Part shown: positions 1 through 10,485 of the stretch, in pieces
Layout of the letters: each line of letters begins with the position of its first letter
Numbering within the stretch: the first letter of the stretch is position 1
DNA from: Doryteuthis pealeii
Taxonomy: Eukaryota > Mollusca > Cephalopoda > Myopsida > Loliginidae
Assembly: GCA_023376005.1 (NCBI GenBank)
Contig: CM042160.1
Location: 88,026,955 to 88,090,954 of the forward strand
Length of the DNA stretch: 64,000 nt
Direction: 5' to 3'
Translations under genes and position numbers: made by a program
Notes under the pieces: generated by a model
What the model was told of the DNA's origin: nothing
Database searches by the model: none
What the model saw: only the letters and a program-made list of their open reading frames with translations

Positions 1-477
1 AAATCGTCACACATCCTACTACTGAGATTAAAAAAAAAAAAAAAAAAAAAAAAATCCCTAAAAAAAAAACGGTATCAGTAACAATGCTTTTAAGTTTTAA
101 CACCCGAAACAAATTTCACATTCCAAACACAGAGTTACTTCCCTTTACACATTAAAATTCACAACCACCTAATTCGCTAGTATGAAAATATTCATCGTTG
201 AAGCAAGAGCTCAATCCAACGTCCTGAAGAAGGTCTAACAGACCGAAACGTTATAATGCCGACATCACTATCAACAATAAACATCCATTTTGTACATCCC
301 GTGTTTGTCTACCTTTCTCCACATATTAAAATATATAAAGTAGGCAAATATCATTTAGCCGTGGTTTTTGTTTGATTTCAATGGCATGTCAACCCGTTTA
401 GGGTTATTTCATGCCCAGAGGTTAGGGAATCGCGTTTAATGTACAGGATCGGCTGGGGCTTTAGAATACATTAGGTA
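1..477. other. AT-rich intergenic stretch, no gene
   Basis: No gene is seen. An A-tract lies at 31-54. The piece around 365-420 resembles the terminus of repeat family X (compare 38730-38770), and 217-275 holds a degenerate hammerhead-like motif listed separately. Confidence 0.5.
217..275 (+). ncRNA. Degenerate hammerhead-like motif
   Basis: CTGAAGA is at 224-230, a 5-bp stem II (GGTCT 232-236 with AGACC 240-244) follows, then GAAA at 245-248. This is the conserved core order with the variable seventh core base as A. I could not form stem III or a closing stem I, so this is probably a decayed or truncated copy. Confidence 0.35.
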
Positions 478-1530
478 CCACCAATTTTACTCTGTGAAAT
501 TTAACCCCCCCCACACACACTATATTTAACACAATGAAACTTGCAGAAAAATTAATATTTTCTTGAAAAATTTTTTTCCATTCGAAAGAAAAAACATTAA
601 ACAAACTCCTGATTTAAAAAAAAATTTCAGCTCACGAAAATAATGAATATTATGATTGAAAAACAATGTTTTTATTTTTGCACTGTTGAATCATCTGAAA
701 TGTAACGTAGCTATAAACAAGTTACGATAAGAGGATTAAAAAAAAAATTCTATGAAAAATCAATTAATAATCTAATTTTCACGAAAATTTCCATAAATGT
801 TTACTTTGGATGTAAATACATCTGAAATAGTTTTTTTCTAAAATATATTAGGGGAAATAGTTTTTACGAGGTCTATCCCCTCCCCTATTTTATCTTATGA
901 GAAAAAAAAAATGACGCGTCAGAAAAATTTTGTACTTTTTTTCTATAAAGATAAGAGTCTGAATAACTATATCAATGAAATTGTATAACGTACCAAGCTG
1001 TATTTTTTTGAGGAAAAATTAATGAAATTGGAAATAAAAAGTGCAATATTAATATTTTAACATTTTTTTTGTTTTTCCGTATATTCTAAGAACCAAAAAT
1101 TACTATTCAACAATAAAAATGACAAATTCTTTTAAAAATATTAATCGAGCTTGGATCGGACCAACTTTTAGTTCACCTGAATTCTAAAAATCATATATTT
1201 AAATATCCGTGATTGAAAATCTTGTAAAATTTAATTTCTTAAAAAAAAAATTTCTTTTGACAATTTAATAGAATATAGTACATACTAATTACATAAGCAA
1301 AAAAAAGTTTTCAAATATTAATATTATGACATTTTTTTTACACCTTTTATTTCCAAATTCATTAATTTTTCCTAAAAAAAACTACACCTCATACATTCAT
1401 ACAATTTCATTGATATAGTTATTCAGCCTCTAATCTTTAGATAGACCTCTAATCTTTAGATAGTGCAAAAATGAAAACATTGTTTTTCAATCATAATTTT
1501 CATTATTTTCGTAAGCTGATAAAAAATTTA
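478..1530. repeat. AT-rich foldback element, family R1
   Basis: The left part (about 478-1100) and the right part (about 1170-1525) are imperfect inverted copies: the stretch around 625-700 returns reverse-complemented at about 1465-1525, and the 'gataagagtctgaataac' stretch at about 948 returns inverted near 1420. Related copies lie at 21595-21900, 22180-23110 and 26895-27400. There is no coding capacity. It is a non-autonomous repeat of unknown class. A TA tract follows at 1538-1562. Confidence 0.6.
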
Positions 1531-1758
1531 AAAATTCATATATATATATATATATATATATACTAGACAAAACGTGACCCGTTGGGTCACCCATGAAGCT
1601 CTCTCAAGATGATTAGGGAAAAGAGTAGGATCTGCCAAAATATCATCTGCTTTTCATTTTTAAAAACGAACTAAAATTTATTAAATTGTTTATTTAAGGT
1701 CAAATTTTTGTCTAAGTCGAAAAGTAGTAACATCAGTAAAAAAGCAAAATAATATTAC

Positions 1759-2335
1759 ACATATAATTTATATATGTAATTAAAAACAACCTTAATCCCC
1801 TAAAACCGTAACCCAATTCGCAAAATGTTAATTCATAGACTGTAGTTAAACTGTTATTGGGTACCAGCAAAAAATTTTCTGTTTTAATTTTCCAACCTAA
1901 GTCAGAAGTCAGTCCTACATTCTATGAATTAACATTTTGCGAATTAGGTTACGGTTTTAGGGGATTTAGGTTGTTTTTAATTATGTATTGCTTTAAAGAA
2001 TAAACAACAAAAAAAACAAATTACTATACATTTAATTAACCATTGAAATTAATTATTGAATCTATTATTGAGACAGTTGTTTGTGTTAGTATTGCAATGT
2101 ATAATTTCAATTAAACTTAGTTTAAAAAATATTTTTCAACATTAAATGTATAGTAATTTGTGTTTTTTGTTGTTTATTTTTTTAAGCAATACGTAATTAA
2201 AAACAACCTTAATCCCCTAAAACCGTAACCAAATTCGCAAAATGTTAATTCATAGACTGCAGTTAAACTGTCATTTGGTACCAGCAAAAAACTTTCTGTT
2301 TTAATTTTACCGACCTAAACCAGAAGTCAGTCAAT
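1759..2335. repeat. Repeat with direct and inverted copies
   Basis: A block of about 130 bp at 1780-1910 recurs in the same orientation at about 2197-2330, and part of it is inverted in between at 1918-1990. Shared landmarks are 'aacaaccttaatcccctaaa' and 'cgcaaaatgttaattcatag'. No protein is encoded. Confidence 0.6.
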
Positions 2336-2955
2336 TTAAATATATAACTATTTTTTTACCCAACATGAAATATTTATTAAAGTAAGTTTAATACTCTATG
2401 AATTAATAATTAAAGTAATTTAAAAAATCTATTTTAAAGCATGATTTCAATTTCGTAAAATTTACGCTCAACTAAAATTGAAATCATGCCGTAAAAAGAT
2501 ACTTTTGTTTTGTTTTATCAAAACAAACCAAAATTTCTCTGTGGTCTGGAGAAAGGTAGGGGCGAATCTACCTAGAGTTAGGAGGTGCTGGGAGGGTGTT
2601 TGAGTGCTGATTTTTACAGGCAGTGGGCACTCCCACTCCGTATAACTCGACTACTCACATTAACTCTCCCACTCACGGTAACTCTATATAGAGGGAGAGT
2701 GGAAGAGAGTCAGGTCTAATTTAGACAGGGATTGGTCGGTTGTTGACTTAATTGCTAATTACGCCTAATTAAAACCAATTAAACTGAATTTTTTTTCAAA
2801 CACTGGGTAGTGCTAAAACCAAGGAATATCTAAGTATAAATATTGTGTCCATAACATAAATAGAAAAAAATCCTTTAGCTGGCGAAGGTTGATAAACTCA
2901 GCTTTAGTATAATAATAGATATATATGAGAGATATAGACAAGTAATATTCTCATT
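2336..2955. other. Intergenic, no gene recognised
   Basis: AT-rich with one more GC-balanced island at 2555-2720. No ORF, RNA gene or repeat that I can name. Confidence 0.4.
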
Positions 2956-3412
2956 TCTCTGAATGTTTGAGATGAGGCTTAATGATTAGTATTATCTGCG
3001 TTATTCGGACTATTGTCCTCATCTTCATTGTTATCAGTACAACGTTTCGGCCAATATGCCCTCCGGCCTTCTTCAGGTATTTCTTGTCTGACTCTGGAAC
3101 CTTCTCAGACTCGCCCCTACCCCAGCTATGGTTAGCGGAATGAGAACAGGATACCCCTATGGACTGAATAAAGGGTTAGGTTCAAAGTTCCGTGATGGTT
3201 CTCGATTACGACAACAAAGTTCCCGATTATGACAAGAAGTTTCCCGAGTCCGAAAAGAAGGTTCCCGAGTCCGACAAGAAATACCTGAAGAAGGCCGGAG
3301 GGCATATCGGCCGAAACGTTGTACTGATAACAATAAAGATGAGGACAATAGTCCGAATAACGCAGATAATACTAATCATCAAGCCTCATCTCAAACATTC
3401 CGATAAATTGTT
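2956..3412. repeat. Foldback element, family A
   Basis: Arms of about 130 bp (2956-3090 and about 3280-3410) are inverted copies of each other. The centre holds short near-tandem units at about 3185-3280. The same arm recurs at 41425-41520 and 41740-42020, with fragments at 39735-39780, 40395-40445 and 49500-49600. The overlapping ORFs are translated hairpin and are not genes. Confidence 0.7.
3270..3335 (+). ncRNA. Hammerhead-like core in family A arm
   Basis: CTGAAGA is at 3285-3291. Stem II is GGCCG (3293-3297) with CGGCC (3308-3312), then GAAA at 3313-3316. A 2-bp stem III (A3316-U3322, C3317-G3321) would place cleavage after A3323. Stem I is weak here, so activity is doubtful. The inverted arm at about 3036-3092 carries the same core on the minus strand. 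Confidence 0.45.
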
Positions 3413-3429
3413 AAGTGTTTCTTTTTCAT

Positions 3430-3516
3430 TCCAAACATTACTCTCTCTCTCTCTCTCTGTCTGTCTCTCTGTCTCTCTCTCTCTGTCTGTCTCTCTCTCT
3501 ATATATATATATATTA
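3430..3516. repeat. CT-rich then TA microsatellite
   Basis: A (CT)n/(CTGT)n tract at 3440-3500 runs into a short TA tract. It joins family A to family B. The same order occurs inverted at 41554-41735. Confidence 0.8.
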
Positions 3517-3812
3517 GATCTTTGCCCTGAAGAGCTACTATGCAAAACTCTTAGTAGGTATATCTGACTCATTAGGTTTAACTTTATTATTTGCTCTACT
3601 TAGGTATTGAGCACTCTTTACTTTTTAGCTTTAGATAATCCTGGTGATTTATATATATTTTTTCATATATATAATTTTTTTCTTTTGGCCAAATATTATA
3701 GTATCAACCGATTATTTTCAGTTGGTACGAATATCTTGGTTTTTTCTTTTTTCAAATTTTTTTTTCCCCAGGTGATGTTTGGTAGTATATTTTTACAATC
3801 AAACACCGTGTA
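3516..3812 (+). repeat. Family B repeat with decayed hammerhead core
   Basis: It matches 51420-51727 along its length, including the 'ggccaaatac/ttat' stretch and the end 'ggtagtatatttttacaatc'. The hammerhead region at about 3517-3575 keeps CTGAAGA (about 3539) and the short helices, but GAAA has become AAAA. A core A-for-G change should abolish cleavage, so the ribozyme part is called dead. Confidence 0.6.
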
Positions 3813-4167
3813 AACAAGCCCCCCCCCTCACACACACACAAGTTGAAATAATTCCAAAGAATTATACACTAGGCCTCTCTTTGAACTTCCAGTCAGTTCC
3901 GATTGTCTCATGGTACACTGTTGATTTTACATCATAATAGAAAGAAAGATGATAATTTATCTTTTAACCATTTTTATTCCGCTTTATTCAATGCATAAGC
4001 TTGTTTTGTGGCTTTTTGGTTTGTTGCTTGAAACAAAGAAAAATCTTTGCCAACAGCGAATTCTGATTAGAATCCATATTCCCAAACAACAAATCCGCAA
4101 GCTATCACTGTGTCTTTTTTTGTTTATATAAAAAGTTTTCAGAAATTTGTTTAGTCACTGGAATCAT
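3813..4167. other. Intergenic, no gene
   Basis: AT-rich with a C-run and a short CA tract near 3821-3840. I see nothing coding or structural. Confidence 0.4.
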
Positions 4168-4285
4168 TAGTTTTTAGCTGGCTTAATAAGTATTTATTTT
4201 CATGCCTACATTTTGATATGAGTTCTGATCGTTTGTTGAATAGTTGATTTTTCTCAGGGAAGGTTATTAATGTTAATCTTGTTCT
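4168..4285 (+). repeat. Left copy of a ~115-bp direct repeat
   Basis: Nearly the same sequence is found at 5667-5785. The pair flanks a T-rich minisatellite and an AT-rich tract, so the 1.5 kb may have arisen as a local duplication or as an element with terminal direct repeats. Confidence 0.7.
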
Positions 4286-5130
4286 TTATTTGTTTTGTTA
4301 CTTTTATTTGTTCTTCTAATTTTTTTTATTTTTTATTTGTTTTGTTACTTTTGTTTTTTATTCTTCTTTTGTTACTTTTGTTTTTTTATTCTTCTATTTT
4401 TTTTATTTTTCATTTTTTTAAAGTATTGTTATTGTTATATTATTTTTTTATTTGTTTTGTTACTTTTGTTTTTTATTCTTCTATTTTTTTAATTTTTCAT
4501 TTTTTTAAAGTTATTGTTATTTTTTTTTTTGTTTTTTACTTTTGTTTTTTATTCTTCTATTTTTTAATTTTTCATTTTTTTTAAAGTATTGTTATATTAT
4601 TTTTTTTTATTTGTTTTGTTACTTTTGTTTTTTTATTCTTCTATTTTTTTTTTTTTTTTTTAAAGTATTGTTATTATATTATTTTTTTATTTGTTTTGTT
4701 ACTTTTGTTTTTTATTCTTCTATTTTTTTAATTTTTCATTTTTTTAAAGTATTGTTATTGTTATATTATTTTTTTTATTTGTTTTGTTACTTTTGTTTTT
4801 TTATTCTTCTATTTTTTTAATTTTAATTTTTTTTAAAGTATTGTTATTGTTATATTATTTTTTATTTGTTTTGTTACTTTTGTTTTTTTATTCTTCTATT
4901 TTTTTAATTTTTCATTTTTTTTAAAGTATTGTTATTGTTATATTATTTTTTTTATTTGTTTTGTTACTTTGTTTTTTATTCTTCTATTTTTTAATTTTTT
5001 TTTTTTAAAGTATTGTTATTGTTATATTATTTTTTTTATTTGTTTTGTTACTTTTTATTTTTGATTTTCTATTTTTAAAAAAGTATTGTTATTTATTATT
5101 GTTGTATTATTTTAAAAAAAAGTTTATTTT
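4286..5130. repeat. T-rich minisatellite, ~75-90 bp unit
   Basis: About nine tandem units carry the landmarks 'aaagtattgttattg' and 'tttgttttgttacttttg'. Unit starts fall near 4420, 4508, 4583, 4662, 4745, 4836, 4922 and 5007. Length varies through the T-runs. The ORFs over it translate to F/L/I-rich low complexity and are not genes. Confidence 0.85.
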
Positions 5131-5227
5131 TGTTTTTATATTTTTATTATTGTTGTTTCCTACATGTTTATTTGTTTATGTAATTTTACTTTTGTTTATA
5201 TATGAAGTTTTTGGAAATTTGTTTAGT

Positions 5228-5605
5228 CACATTAGTTTTTAGCTGGCTTAATGATGGTAACAAAGTTGTGTTTGAGTATTGCCAGTGCTTGATTAAAAAG
5301 AAATGTAATTAATTATTTTAATTAATTATTTTGATTATTTTAAATTAATTAAATTATAATTAAATTATATTAAATTAATTAAATTATATTAATTAGGGAA
5401 AATTATATAAATTAGGGAATAAAATTATTCAATTAATTATATTATATTAATTAATTAAAATTAATTAAATTATATTATATTAAATTAAATTAAAATAATT
5501 AAATTACAAATTGATTATTTTAATTAATTAACTTCAAAAAGTTTTTAGCTGGCTTAATGATGGTAACAAAGTCATGTTCGAGTATTGCCAGTGGTTGATT
5601 AAAAA
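5228..5605. repeat. AT-rich tract between ~65-bp direct repeats
   Basis: A unit starting 'agtttttagctggcttaatg' occurs at 5236-5300 and again at about 5537-5600. Between them is simple taatta/aaattata repeat (5300-5530). Confidence 0.6.
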
Positions 5606-5666
5606 AAAAAAAAAAATAAAAAGAATAAAAAAGTTCTTAAATTCAATGAATACAATGGTGAATGAA

Positions 5667-5785
5667 TCATTAGTTTTTAGCTGGCTTAATAAGTATTTAT
5701 TTTCATGCCTGCATTTTGATATGAGTTCTGATTGTTTGTTGAATAGTTGATTTTTCTCAGGAAATGTTATTAATGCTAATTTCAT
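5667..5785 (+). repeat. Right copy of ~115-bp direct repeat
   Basis: Partner of 4168-4285, differing at only a few positions. Confidence 0.7.
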
Positions 5786-7151
5786 TTTATTAGGTAAAGT
5801 TTAGATTGTCAGGTTAAGTTATTATATCCTGGTGTTCCTTATTTTCCAGGTTATTTCTGGTGTGTATTAGTTTGAATTTTGCTTTTCCCAAATCTGTTTT
5901 CATTGAGTTCTGCTATATTCATATTTTTAAGTGTTCAATGATTATTCATTGAATTGTTGCATACTGGCATTAAATTCATGACTCTACTTCATGTATCTGC
6001 ATACGTAGCGTAGCGGGTATTGTCACTAACCCTAGACGATATATGTAGTGGTCGCTTAATGAAATCGCAACACATGCTGTATAGTAGTTTTGACTTTATT
6101 TCTTCTCTTGGCTGTACGTGGTTGGCGGCGAGCTTGACAATGAAATGACCGAGGGTTGACAATGAATTCTACTGCTGCTGGGATGGTGAGGTAGAGGGGG
6201 CTGGTGACGGCTCACAGCCCATCGGCTGTGACCGTGAGTGCGGTCACTCACTTGTTCTCCGTTCGCCGTCTCTCTCCTGTCTCACTACTGTCTGCTTGGC
6301 TTGACCCTCTGACTTTTGTATTGACGACCGCCTACGCATCTTTATCTTTTGATCTGATAACTATTTCCGAACTTATTGTTACCCATCCTTCTTTTGTTCG
6401 TTTTACCGGGAAAAAAGTCCTTTGTCATTTTTGTTGTCTTTTCTTTGCTTTGTTTGATTTAACTGGAAATTCATATTTCCGTTTGTACAATATCCAACAT
6501 TTTTTACAGTGAGTTAAAATATTTTGCTTTGGAGAGCCGATTATACGAAGTAAAATCATACTTCGTATGTTTTTGAGACTAACTTTTAAAGTAAAATCAA
6601 ATCTTTGTCCATATTCTTAAATTGTACAATGTACATTGTACACTCATTTAAATTAAATTGTTGTCATGCACAAAAAATTGTAGAAAAATGAAAATTGTTA
6701 CAAAACACAAGTTTACGGTTACATTTTTTTAAAATAAGATTTTAAATGTTAATAAAAATCAGTCACCAGTATAGGGTTGTATAAATGTAAATTAAAAAAA
6801 AATGATAAAATGAGTTGTTTTGTATATATATATAAATGGTTAAAAAAGTCTTAATAGTTTAGAGAACTAATGAAAACGTTTTAAAACGATATGTTTTTAA
6901 AATACTATCTTGAGTTTAAGCAAAAATAGAAATATTTATTTACAGATAGATAGAATTACAACCAAATTCATGAATATTAGTATATTACATCCATAAAAAT
7001 TAGAATTACATTCATGAAAAATTTGTATATTACATTCACAAAAAGGTAGTGTAATTACATTCGTAAAAATTAGTATATTACATTTGTTAGGTGGAACTCT
7101 CTAAGTAGTTTAACTAACGAGAAGAGAGCCCCTTAAATTATTGTGTGTGTA
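5786..7151. other. Intergenic, unidentified; GC-richer island 6000-6400
   Basis: Most is AT-rich. The piece 6000-6400 is clearly less AT-rich than its surroundings but has no good ORF or motif I can name. 6950-7085 holds several near-repeats of 'attacattcataaaaattag'. No gene is supported. Confidence 0.4.
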
Positions 7152-7280
7152 GTGTCAAATGTACCATTTGGTTAAGGCACTCGGGGGAATAGGGATGTCC
7201 ACAAGACTCCAATCGATAGAACGACTATAATTTCACCGGCCAAAAACATGCAACAAACTCAATCTCACCTTCATCTCGTG
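7152..7280 (-). pseudogene. Decayed RING1 fragment of the helicase-RBR gene
   Basis: About 127 bp matches 11012-11138 inside the helicase-RBR gene at roughly 90% identity by eye, in the same orientation. On the minus strand it would encode the first RING: the stretch around FYRLESCGHPY is kept, but zinc-ligand cysteines are changed (to F, W and S) and there is an in-frame stop. It is a fragment only, with no helicase part nearby, and it abuts the 7309-7793 ribozyme-bearing repeat. Confidence 0.85.
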
Positions 7281-7308
7281 GTAATGAATATAAATATAAA
7301 TATAAAAG

Positions 7309-7793
7309 ATTATTTTCTATAATTATCGAATTTTATGCGATACATACATTATAATTGCCTTCAAGCAAAAATATAAATAATAATTTATCCAACAATGCTT
7401 CTATAAAAAAAAAAACATCCAAAAATCTTATTCACTTCGCCGAAGAGCTTACGGCCGGGTTTGTTTACTACTCAATAAACGTCCACTTACCTACTATGGT
7501 AGAGGTGTGTAGTATCATTGACAAGGTTAATTTCGCAGGGATTGTTCAATGTGTACCGGCGGATATGGTCTCTGACTATGCCTGTGAAGTCCCGGTTTCG
7601 ATTCCTGTCGGAGGGGAGTCGTTAGTGTACATCACTGAAGAGACTTAATAAAGTCGAAACAGTCTGTATGGTGTTCTGCATAGCGAGCCATCCTTTGCCG
7701 GGATTCACTTGTCAAGATTATTTTCTATAATTATCGAATTTTATGCGATACATGCATTATAATTGCCTTCAAGCAAAATATAAATATAAAATA
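7309..7793 (+). mobile_element. Retrozyme-like unit with ~75-bp end repeats
   Basis: A block starting 'gattattttctataattatc' lies at 7309-7385 and again at 7718-7793, a period of 409 bp, so the locus reads as about 1.2 tandem units. One intact hammerhead motif (7629-7674) lies between the repeats. Tandem units with one hammerhead per unit are typical of retrozymes and of Penelope-like terminal repeats. It has no coding capacity, so it would be non-autonomous. Confidence 0.55.
7629..7674 (+). ncRNA. Hammerhead ribozyme, type I, intact core
   Basis: Stem I is 7629-7634 with 7669-7674 (6 bp, one G-U). The core CTGAAGA is at 7635-7641. Stem II is GACTT 7642-7646 with AAGTC 7651-7655 (5 bp, AATA loop). 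GAAA is at 7656-7659. Stem III is A7659-U7667, C7660-G7666 and A7661-U7665. The predicted self-cleavage site is after A7668 (GUA). Every conserved core position is kept and all three helices close, which makes chance unlikely. Activity is inferred. Confidence 0.75.
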
Positions 7794-8194
7794 ATTTTGG
7801 TAATGACATTAACTTCATAAGGTAATATAAAATATAATTGAAATATCACTTTCGTACCCTATGGATTTACCTTTCGTATGAATATTAACTTTTTAACATA
7901 CTGTAGTAATGATTTAATCAAAGTCACAGACATCAAAATTTGGACTTTGTTCCCTCTGAATATGCCGGGTTTTTTTTTAATTTGATAAATCATATTCTTT
8001 CTCTTACTCCCGTTTTCTCTTTCTCCCTACCTCTCTGGTGTTCCCAATTTTAAAAAAAAGTCCAGTCATGGACCGGTTACTTTTGCTAGTATATATATAT
8101 ATATATAATTTTAAAATCAATATACATAATATACTTTCCTATATTTGTAAGCAAAGAGTGCTTAGTATAATTGAAAAAAGTAAATATATCTAAC
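7794..8194. other. Intergenic, no gene
   Basis: AT-rich with a CT-rich patch near 7995-8040 and a TA tract at 8089-8107. Nothing else is seen. Confidence 0.4.
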
Positions 8195-8310
8195 TCTGTT
8201 GCAGCCTCAGTTCGAATGGCCGAGGTATTATTTTGGGGGTAGGGTGTCAGTCCTTTTTGTTGGACATGTGCAAAGGGGTTCTTCTGGTCAAGGCCCCATA
8301 GGAGTCTGTT
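8195..8310 (+). repeat. Fragment of repeat family S3
   Basis: It matches part of 30175-30265 (the stretch 'tcgaatggccgag', then a G-run and 'cagtccttt'). The fuller copies are at 29985-30270 (+) and 17945-18420 (-). Confidence 0.6.
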
Positions 8311-8439
8311 GTTTTTTTTTAATTTTATCTTTATTTTTTGAAATCCTCACAGGTTAAAACAAGCACTCAGTGACCAGGGAATCCTTATTTCAACTTTGTT
8401 ATTGCCTATAAAATGTCATTTTATATTCTGTATGTAATT

Positions 8440-8515
8440 TCATTATTACCCAACCTGTGCTACTCATGCACTGAGTTGGCGGGGTCTGATATTGCACCAG
8501 GAACCTTGGTTTGGT
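8440..8515 (-). repeat. tRNA-derived SINE fragment
   Basis: The stretch 'ctactcatgcactgagttgg' is the reverse of the SINE body at 49697-49720 and recurs at 9220-9243. Only the part around the tRNA-like 3' end is left. Confidence 0.5.
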
Positions 8516-9120
8516 TTGGTTTGGTTTTATGGCATATCAACCTCAGTGGGTCATTTAATGCCAATAAAGTTTTGAAATAAATTCATTCTTAATACATAAT
8601 ACAATTTTGTTTATCAACTCGTTTTTCTATTCAACCCATAGATAGGACCCTAACAGGTACTACCACTCCGGGTCAGAGTGGACCAGGGAGAAATGGTGAT
8701 GAAGGGGTGCTCCACATTCCCCAAACCTCCAAAACTTGAACCTCACCATCAAATAGAGTTTAACGTCATTCCCTGGACATGTAGACCCGCAGCCACCGCC
8801 TTCTAGCACCCATATGATAAAAAGGTGTTGGGGCTTGCCATAAAGGCAATAGGGTTGGGAAAATCATATAGGTGCTAAGGCTTGACGTGACCAGCCGATT
8901 GATCGGAGGGGGCCTCTCCGACCGCCCGTCTAGCCCAAGATAGGGCCAAAGTGGAGTATTGCAAGTCATGAACTGCTCAGCCACCTGGGCTCTATCCTTA
9001 AGCATCATGGGTCGTCACCCACGGCCAACAGGTGGCCCCATTGGGGGAGTCTTACCCCTCTGCAGAGGTGCATTCTAACGCCCCAGCCAACAGGGCGGAC
9101 AGGAACCTTGTGATTACCTA
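8516..9120. repeat. Repeat family X, long copy
   Basis: Sections recur at 20030-20295, 38725-38945, 42300-42480, 60535-60640 and 62960-63265, including 'ggtactaccactcc' and 'cctctccgaccgcc'. A recurring terminus, seen best at 38730 and 63230, reads 'gttggtgggattttacggca' or its complement. It encodes no recognisable protein, so it is probably a non-autonomous element. The minus ORF here (8766-9008) is not supported as a gene. Confidence 0.6.
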
Positions 9121-9129
9121 GATGCATTT

Positions 9130-9312
9130 TGTATTTTCATTAAAAATTATTTTTCTGAGGTGGAGCACCAAACCTATCGTCAGCTTCCCACTTTACTGCA
9201 CAGATCAGATTACCCAATCTGTGCTACTCATGCACTGAGTTGGCAGAGACCAGCATCAAACCAGGATCCTTGCGATTATGTAGCTGGGTGCTCTACCGAT
9301 TGAGTAATTTTA
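9130..9312 (-). repeat. tRNA-derived SINE
   Basis: On the minus strand, 9312-9235 has an A-box-like and a B-box-like region, and the body continues to about 9150. It matches the SINE at 49625-49760. It is decayed in the tRNA head, and no functional tRNA fold is expected. Confidence 0.6.
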
Positions 9313-9589
9313 TTGTTTTATCAAATAAATCAAGCAAAAATATAAATGATGTTTGTATAATAATAAAACAAATTATAAAAATCAATAACAAGTTTTTTGT
9401 AAAGAAATTTTTTTTATTGTTATTTTTTTTTACAGTCCAGCAAGTTAGCCCTTAGACATTGGGACTCCCACCACAAAAAAAGTAAATAAATAAAAATAAA
9501 TATGAATAAAAAAATAGATTTGGTTTGGGGACATAGGTTGCCAACGTTTGCATATTAATAATATTTTTTAAAGATTAATTTGAATCATA

Positions 9590-9975
9590 TTTTGGATAAA
9601 AATTATTAATATTATTCATATTTTTTTAGTAATATTAATCATATTTTTGATAAAAATTATTAATTTTAATCATATTTTTGAGAAAAATTAATAATCATAT
9701 TTTTAAAAATTAATTTTAATCATATTTTTGAGAAAAATTAATAATCATATTTTTAAAAATTAATTTTAATCATATTTTTGAGAAAAATTAATATTAATCA
9801 TATTTAAAAAAATTAATTTTAATCATTTTTGAGAAAAATTAATAATCATATTTTTAAAAATTAATTTTAATCATTTTTGAGAAAAATTAATAATCATATT
9901 TTAAAAAATTAATTTTAATCATATTTTTGAGAAAAATTATTAATATTAATCATATTTTTTTATTAATATTAATCA
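9590..9975. repeat. 50-bp AT minisatellite
   Basis: About seven units of about 50 bp contain 'tttttgagaaaaattaataa'; unit starts are near 9661, 9711, 9761, 9812, 9860 and 9909. It lies 0.5 kb beyond the stop codon of the helicase-RBR gene. Confidence 0.85.
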
Positions 9976-10210
9976 TATCACAGCCGAGTTATATAGCAGA
10001 CAACTTAGAAAATTGTTTGTAGAAGGAAGAAGCAGTTGTTTTGGCATCACAATTCTATGTAGAACCCAGACAATCAAACAGTTCAATACAACAACAGAAT
10101 TTACTTTGTTCAAATGTTTCACAGTTTCCAAATTCACATAGTGAATTATAGACATTTCCAAATAAAATTGTTTTGAAATTTGTATTTCAGTTTGTATACT
10201 TAGATAATTT

Positions 10211-10216
10211 TTTATT
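10211..10216 (-). terminator. Possible poly(A) signal of the helicase-RBR gene
   Basis: AATAAA on the minus strand, about 270 nt past the stop at 10486. In AT-rich DNA this hexamer is frequent by chance, so support is weak. Confidence 0.3.
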
Positions 10217-10485
10217 TTTCAATCTAAAAAATTTTTTTTAAAGGGTGCATGTGTGTCAAATATTTACATTTACTTGTCCATAAAAAACACAAGGGTGAGA
10301 CGGCTGTAAAACATCACTTTTTTCTTGTGTTAATTTGTTGATAAAAAGGCCTTCACACTGCAAGTGGAAAATTAGCCAGCACGGGCTGGAAATTCACGAG
10401 ATTCCACCTAAGAAAAACATAGTGCAATTTAGGGCAGATGGTCGGGTCGACAAAACCCCAAAATTACCATTCTTTTGGGGCTTTT

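Noticed and set aside
7355..7648. 97-codon ORF on the plus strand
   Set aside because: No known domain, and it overlaps the hammerhead unit and repeat; coding is not supported.
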